Shown piece by piece: positions 60,664-64,000 of a stretch of 64,000 bases of DNA. This DNA is from Neisseria gonorrhoeae (GTDB lineage: Bacteria; Pseudomonadota; Gammaproteobacteria; Burkholderiales; Neisseriaceae). Under the pieces are notes generated by a model. That model did no database searches. It saw only the letters and a program-made list of their open reading frames with translations, and was not told the origin of the DNA. The stretch is from contig NZ_QNRU01000007.1 of the NCBI RefSeq assembly GCF_003315235.1, forward strand, positions 1 through 64,000, read 5' to 3'. The number at the start of each line of letters is the position of its first letter. Within the stretch, counting starts at the first letter, position 1. Both the position numbers and the translations under genes were made by a program.

Positions 60664-61464
60664 ATGAACGCGTTCAACCTCATCATCATCGGAGACGAAA
60701 TCTTACACGGCAGCCGCCAAGACAAGCATTTCGCCTTTTTTAAATCCCTGCTCGAATCCAAAGGGCTGAAGCTCAATCAGGTGCAATATCTGCCCGACGA
60801 ACCCGATTTGCTGGTCAGGCAACTGCGCCGCAGCTTTTCAGACGGCATACCGACGTTCGTTACCGGCGGCATCGGTGCCACGCCCGACGACCGCACGCGC
60901 CAAACCGCAGCGGCTGCTTTGGATTTGCCCGTCGTCCGCCATCCTGAAGCCGCCAAGTTTATCGAAGGCATAACCCGGAAACGCGGCAAGCCGCTCGATT
61001 CGCCCGAACACGCCCAACGCCTGAAAATGGCGGATTTCCCCGAGGGCGCAGAGCTTGTGCCCAACCCGTTCAACAACATCGCCGGATTTTCCATCCGCGA
61101 GCATTATTTCTTCCCCGGCTTTCCTGTGATGGCGCACCCGATGGCGGAATGGGTTTTGGAAACTTATTATGCCGGCCGCTTCAACCAAACCGAACGCGGC
61201 AGCCGCAGCGTGTATGTGTTTGAGCAGCCCGAATCGCGCATTACGCCGATTATAGAGCATATCGAGCAAACTTATCCCGGCGTGCGTTCGTACAGCCTGC
61301 CCAGCGTCGGTTGGACGCATTCAGACGGCACGCAGGTCAAACCGCACATTGAGTTCGGCATCAAAGCCGAAGGAGAAGCCGTCAACCTTTTGGACGCGGC
61401 GTGGGCGGAAGTGTTGCACAGCTTGGACGGATTGGGAGCAGAGCTGAAAAATCGGGTAAACTGA
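60664..61464 (+). CDS. CinA N-terminal (molybdopterin-binding MoaB-fold) protein
   Basis: 266 residues of the COG1058 family. MoCF-fold motifs: IIIGDEILHGSRQD (residues 7-20) and TFVTGGIGATPDDRT (about 64-78). The nicotinamide-nucleotide amidase domain of full CinA (about 160 residues more) is absent; the C-terminal 100 residues form the usual linker domain. The substrate is not known. Confidence 0.88.
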   Translation: MNAFNLIIIGDEILHGSRQDKHFAFFKSLLESKGLKLNQVQYLPDEPDLLVRQLRRSFSDGIPTFVTGGIGATPDDRTRQTAAAALDLPVVRHPEAAKFIEGITRKRGKPLDSPEHAQRLKMADFPEGAELVPNPFNNIAGFSIREHYFFPGFPVMAHPMAEWVLETYYAGRFNQTERGSRSVYVFEQPESRITPIIEHIEQTYPGVRSYSLPSVGWTHSDGTQVKPHIEFGIKAEGEAVNLLDAAWAEVLHSLDGLGAELKNRVN

Positions 61465-61503
61465 AAACTGTTTGCCCAAATCGGACGATATTTAAGGAAA
61501 ACC

Positions 61504-62490
61504 ATGCAATACCGAATCAGAAGAGAAAACGAAGCACCCGAAGCAAAAAATGCGGGGGAAACCTTATGGGAGCGCGACATTATGCGCGAAGTGCTGCTGT
61601 CCGCCTATCGGGACAGGCGCAGGGAGCGGATGTGGAAAAACATCTGGCGCGCCGTCAGCACCCTGATTCTGGTTGCCCTGATTGCAGGCATTTTCCGAAA
61701 AGACGAAGCCGCATTGCAGTTGGCGGGCAACACGCCGCATACCGCAGTCGTCAACCTGTACGGCAAAATCGGCAACGGCGTAGAAGACCAGGTCAAAAAA
61801 CTCAAAGACGGGATGGAGGCCGCCTACAAAAACCCGCAGGCAAAAGCCATCGTCATCCGCGCCAACAGCCCCGGCGGTTCGCCCGTCGTCTCCAACACCG
61901 CTTTTGAAGAAATACGCCGTCTGAAGGCGCAGCACCCCGGCATCCCCGTTTATCTCGTGGCAGAGGATATGTGCGCGTCCGGCTGCTACTACATCGCGGC
62001 GGCGGCGGACAAAATCTATGCCGACCCGTCCAGCATCGTCGGCAGCATCGGCGTTATCGGCAGCAGTTTCGACGCGACCGGCCTGATGGAAAAAATCGGC
62101 GTAAAACGCAGGGTTAAAATTGCGGGCAGCAACAAAGGCATGGGCGATCCGTTTTCGCCCGAAACGCCCGAACAGTCGAAAATCTGGGAAGAAATGCTGA
62201 CCGGCATACACGGCGAATTTATCAAAGCCGTCAAAACCGGACGCGGCGGCCGCCTCAAATTCCGACAATATCCCGACGTGTTCAGCGGTCGCGTGTACAC
62301 AGGCGCGGACGCGCTGAAAGTCGGGCTGGTGGACGGACTCGGCAATATTTACAGCGTGGCGCGAGACGTGGTCAAAGCTCCCGATGTGGTGGATTACACT
62401 CCGAAGGACGATTTCGGCAGAATCTTGGGCAGACGCTTCGGAGCAGAACTCAAAGCAAGCGTTTCGGAAGCTCTGCAGGCCGTCCGGTAG
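61504..62490 (+). CDS. S49-family signal peptide peptidase, SppA 36K/SohB type
   Basis: 328 residues with one membrane anchor (about 49-63) and a periplasmic serine protease domain. The Ser/Lys dyad can be placed at S159 (MCASGCYYIAAAAD) and K211 (AGSNKGMGDPF). NSPGGSPVVS (121-130) is the substrate groove. AAGGA precedes the ATG. Digests cleaved signal peptides or membrane proteins, by family. Confidence 0.92.
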   Translation: MQYRIRRENEAPEAKNAGETLWERDIMREVLLSAYRDRRRERMWKNIWRAVSTLILVALIAGIFRKDEAALQLAGNTPHTAVVNLYGKIGNGVEDQVKKLKDGMEAAYKNPQAKAIVIRANSPGGSPVVSNTAFEEIRRLKAQHPGIPVYLVAEDMCASGCYYIAAAADKIYADPSSIVGSIGVIGSSFDATGLMEKIGVKRRVKIAGSNKGMGDPFSPETPEQSKIWEEMLTGIHGEFIKAVKTGRGGRLKFRQYPDVFSGRVYTGADALKVGLVDGLGNIYSVARDVVKAPDVVDYTPKDDFGRILGRRFGAELKASVSEALQAVR

Positions 62491-62571
62491 CGTTGTTTAC
62501 AGTATTTCTAAGGGAATACCAGAATAAAAATATACACAAAAACACTCACCTCCCCAGTATGCTGCCACTAA

Positions 62572-63058
62572 GTCAGCCGCGTTACTATTTACCGTGCACT
62601 TAAAGCCGCAAAAGGCAGGTTGTCCCCGGGAGGTTTTGTGCATCCTGATACCGATCGGTTGCTGTTGCTGTTGCTGTTGCTCAAAGGACGGAAGGCCGCC
62701 GATAAACGAGATTACCTGTTTGTCGCTATTGACGATTTTTATACTCTGCCATTTTGCCGGACAAAACCGCAGACAGTGCTGCCAAGTTTCTGACCGAACA
62801 TCTGGCTGACCCCTGCTTGTACCTGGTTGAGTACGTTTACTCTGACAATGATAGGTAATATAAAGAGCCGTCCAACATGCTTTCGGTGCAGCTTGTTATG
62901 ATAATGGGATTGGTTGGAGGCTTGCCCGATTTGCTTGTCCGCAGACCAACGGTAAGGCGGAGCGGGTTATCCGTACCTTGATGGAGATGTGGCATGAGGA
63001 ACAGTCGTTTGACAGTCCGGAACATCAGCAAAAGGAGTTGTGCTGCTTTATTAATTTA
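62572..63058 (+). pseudogene. decayed IS481-like transposase
   Basis: HTH remnant VSRVTIYRALKAAKG, then RDYLFVAIDDF (first catalytic Asp of an integrase core), then, in another frame, KTADSAAKFLTEHLADPCLYLVEYVYSDND, then QTNGKAERVIRTLMEMWHEEQSF. At least two frameshifts and a stop. A (TTGCTG) run lies at about 62657-62680. It is cut off by the IS1016 end at 63059. Confidence 0.75.
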
Positions 63059-64000
63059 GGCACTGTCCTAGATAACTAGGGAAATTCAAATTAAGTTAGA
63101 ATTATCCCTATGAGAAAAGCCGTCTAAGCCGGTATAAACAAAATAAACTCATTGGGCTATTTGTCGCAGGTGTAACTGCAAGAACAGCGGCAGAGTTGGT
63201 AGGCATTAATAAAAATACCGCAGCCTATGATTTTCATCGTTTACGATGACTGATTTATCAAAACGGTCCGCATTTAGAAATGTTTGATGGCGAAGTAGAA
63301 GCAGATGAAAGTTATTTTGGCGGACAACGCAAAGGTAAATGCGGTCGCGGTGCTGCCGGAAAAGTCGCAGTATTCAGGCTTCTCAAACGAAATGGCAAGG
63401 TTTCCTTTGCCGTCCGTTATGTACGTTTCGTAACATTCGAAGACTTCCTGAACCCTGCCCGCCGTTTCGGTTTCTGTACCCCCCTGTTAGATAAGGGGGG
63501 GGGAAGATTCGAAGCGGTTGCCGGCTTCCTGCCGTCCGTCGGCGCGTCCGTCATCACGCCGGCAACCTCCTTTGTCATCCCTTGCTTATCTCCCATGTGC
63601 GAATCCTCAAAAACGGGCAAAAAAAAGCCCTGTTACTTGTAGAAAGTAAAGGGCGTTAATTTTTGTTAATCGCCCCTTCTTAGGGACGCAATATATAAGG
63701 TTTATACGGTTACTGTAGCGAATACTCAAACCGCTACTTTATTTCCTATTATCCGCGAACAAGTGAAACCTGACAGCATTGTTTATACGGATTGTTATCG
63801 TCGCTATGATGTATTGGATGCAGGCGAATTTAGCCATTTCCGTATCAATCACAGCACACATTTTGCCGAACGACAAAACCATATTAATGGAATTGGGAAC
63901 TTTTGGAACCGGGCAAAACGTCATTTACGCAAGTTTGACGGCATTCCCAAAGAGCATTTTGAGCCGTATTTAAAGGAGTGCGAACGGCGTTTTAACAACA
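63059..64000 (+). mobile_element. IS1016-type (IS1595 family) element, decayed, running off the window
   Basis: Left terminal repeat GGCACTGTCCTAGATAACTA at 63059. The transposase frame starts at ATG 63111 with MRK, loses one A (frameshift), reads LFVAGVTARTAAELVGINKNTAA, meets TGA at 63248, continues with EMFDGEVEADESYFGGQRKG, is interrupted by foreign DNA at 63398-63696, and resumes with VYTVTVANTQTATLFPII to the window edge. Cannot be active. Confidence 0.85.
63398..63696. other. 299-bp insertion inside the IS1016 transposase
   Basis: Bounded by 7-bp direct repeats AAGGTTT (63398-63404 and 63697-63703). Holds C6 and G9 runs, a GGGC-A8-GCCC hairpin (63619-63634), and a 67-codon minus-strand frame (63417-63620) with MTKEVAGVMTDAPTDGRKP, which looks coding and may be the truncated start of a phage or plasmid protein. 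Unidentified. Confidence 0.6.

Overview
This window is chromosomal DNA of a pathogenic Neisseria, most likely N. meningitidis. Evidence: dozens of the 10-base DNA uptake sequence GCCGTCTGAA, mostly as inverted pairs acting as terminators; three full-length Correia elements (CREE); an array of dRS3/NIME repeats; a phase-variable pilC; nhba (GNA2132); and an IS1016 remnant. Dense dRS3 arrays favour meningococcus over gonococcus. All species-level statements are inference from recognised families.

Layout. 1-9 kb: an unidentified gene end, a zinc-less dksA, proC, a lipoprotein and yggS on the minus strand; then the type IV pilus motor genes pilT and pilU and a YccS-like membrane protein on plus; then a 1.3-kb NIME array holding a small GIY-YIG gene. 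9-12.2 kb: pilC, out of frame at an 11-G tract as written. 12.2-13.2 kb: a gene-free segment with a dRS3, a CREE and a cluster of same-direction DnaA-box-like sequences beside an AT-rich stretch, a good candidate for the replication origin. 13.2-20.4 kb: gnd, waaA, a small membrane protein, a TerC/Alx protein, tRNA-Lys, murA and pgk. 20.4-31.7 kb: bolA-like, ftsX/ftsE, a TlpA-like thioredoxin, an ArsC-like protein, a SanA-like protein, gltX, a small periplasmic protein with a GNAT acetyltransferase, mutS, a GAPDH gene and trmO. 31.7-39.4 kb: an unusual structured leader ahead of a nicotinamidase-like gene, waaC, etfBA, a YigZ protein, a start-less DUF4298 frame, purD, tsaC and an AT-rich orphan. 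Two parS-like palindromes lie here, and perfect DnaA boxes are abundant between 25.6 and 39.5 kb.

40.2-43.5 kb (minus strand) is the most interesting unit: doxX - bufA - bufB - bufC - ECF sigma factor - zinc anti-sigma factor. BufA is a secreted small protein with six (E/Q)G(K/S)CG motifs, BufB a DUF692 multinuclear iron oxygenase and BufC its DUF2063 partner: a bufferin/oxazolin-type copper-binding RiPP system carrying its own sigma switch. A terminator-like hairpin just after bufA should raise precursor output over the modifying enzymes.

43.8-64 kb: a patatin-like lipoprotein, prfB (no programmed frameshift), RNase P RNA, a POT peptide transporter, tamA-tamB, sstT, nhba and two small genes between 42-bp inverted repeats, argG, a stand-alone CinA-N protein, an S49 peptidase, and at the right edge an IS481-like remnant cut by a decayed IS1016 that itself carries a 299-bp insertion.

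Starts were moved inward from the longest open frame wherever a Shine-Dalgarno sequence, signal peptide or family length argued for it.
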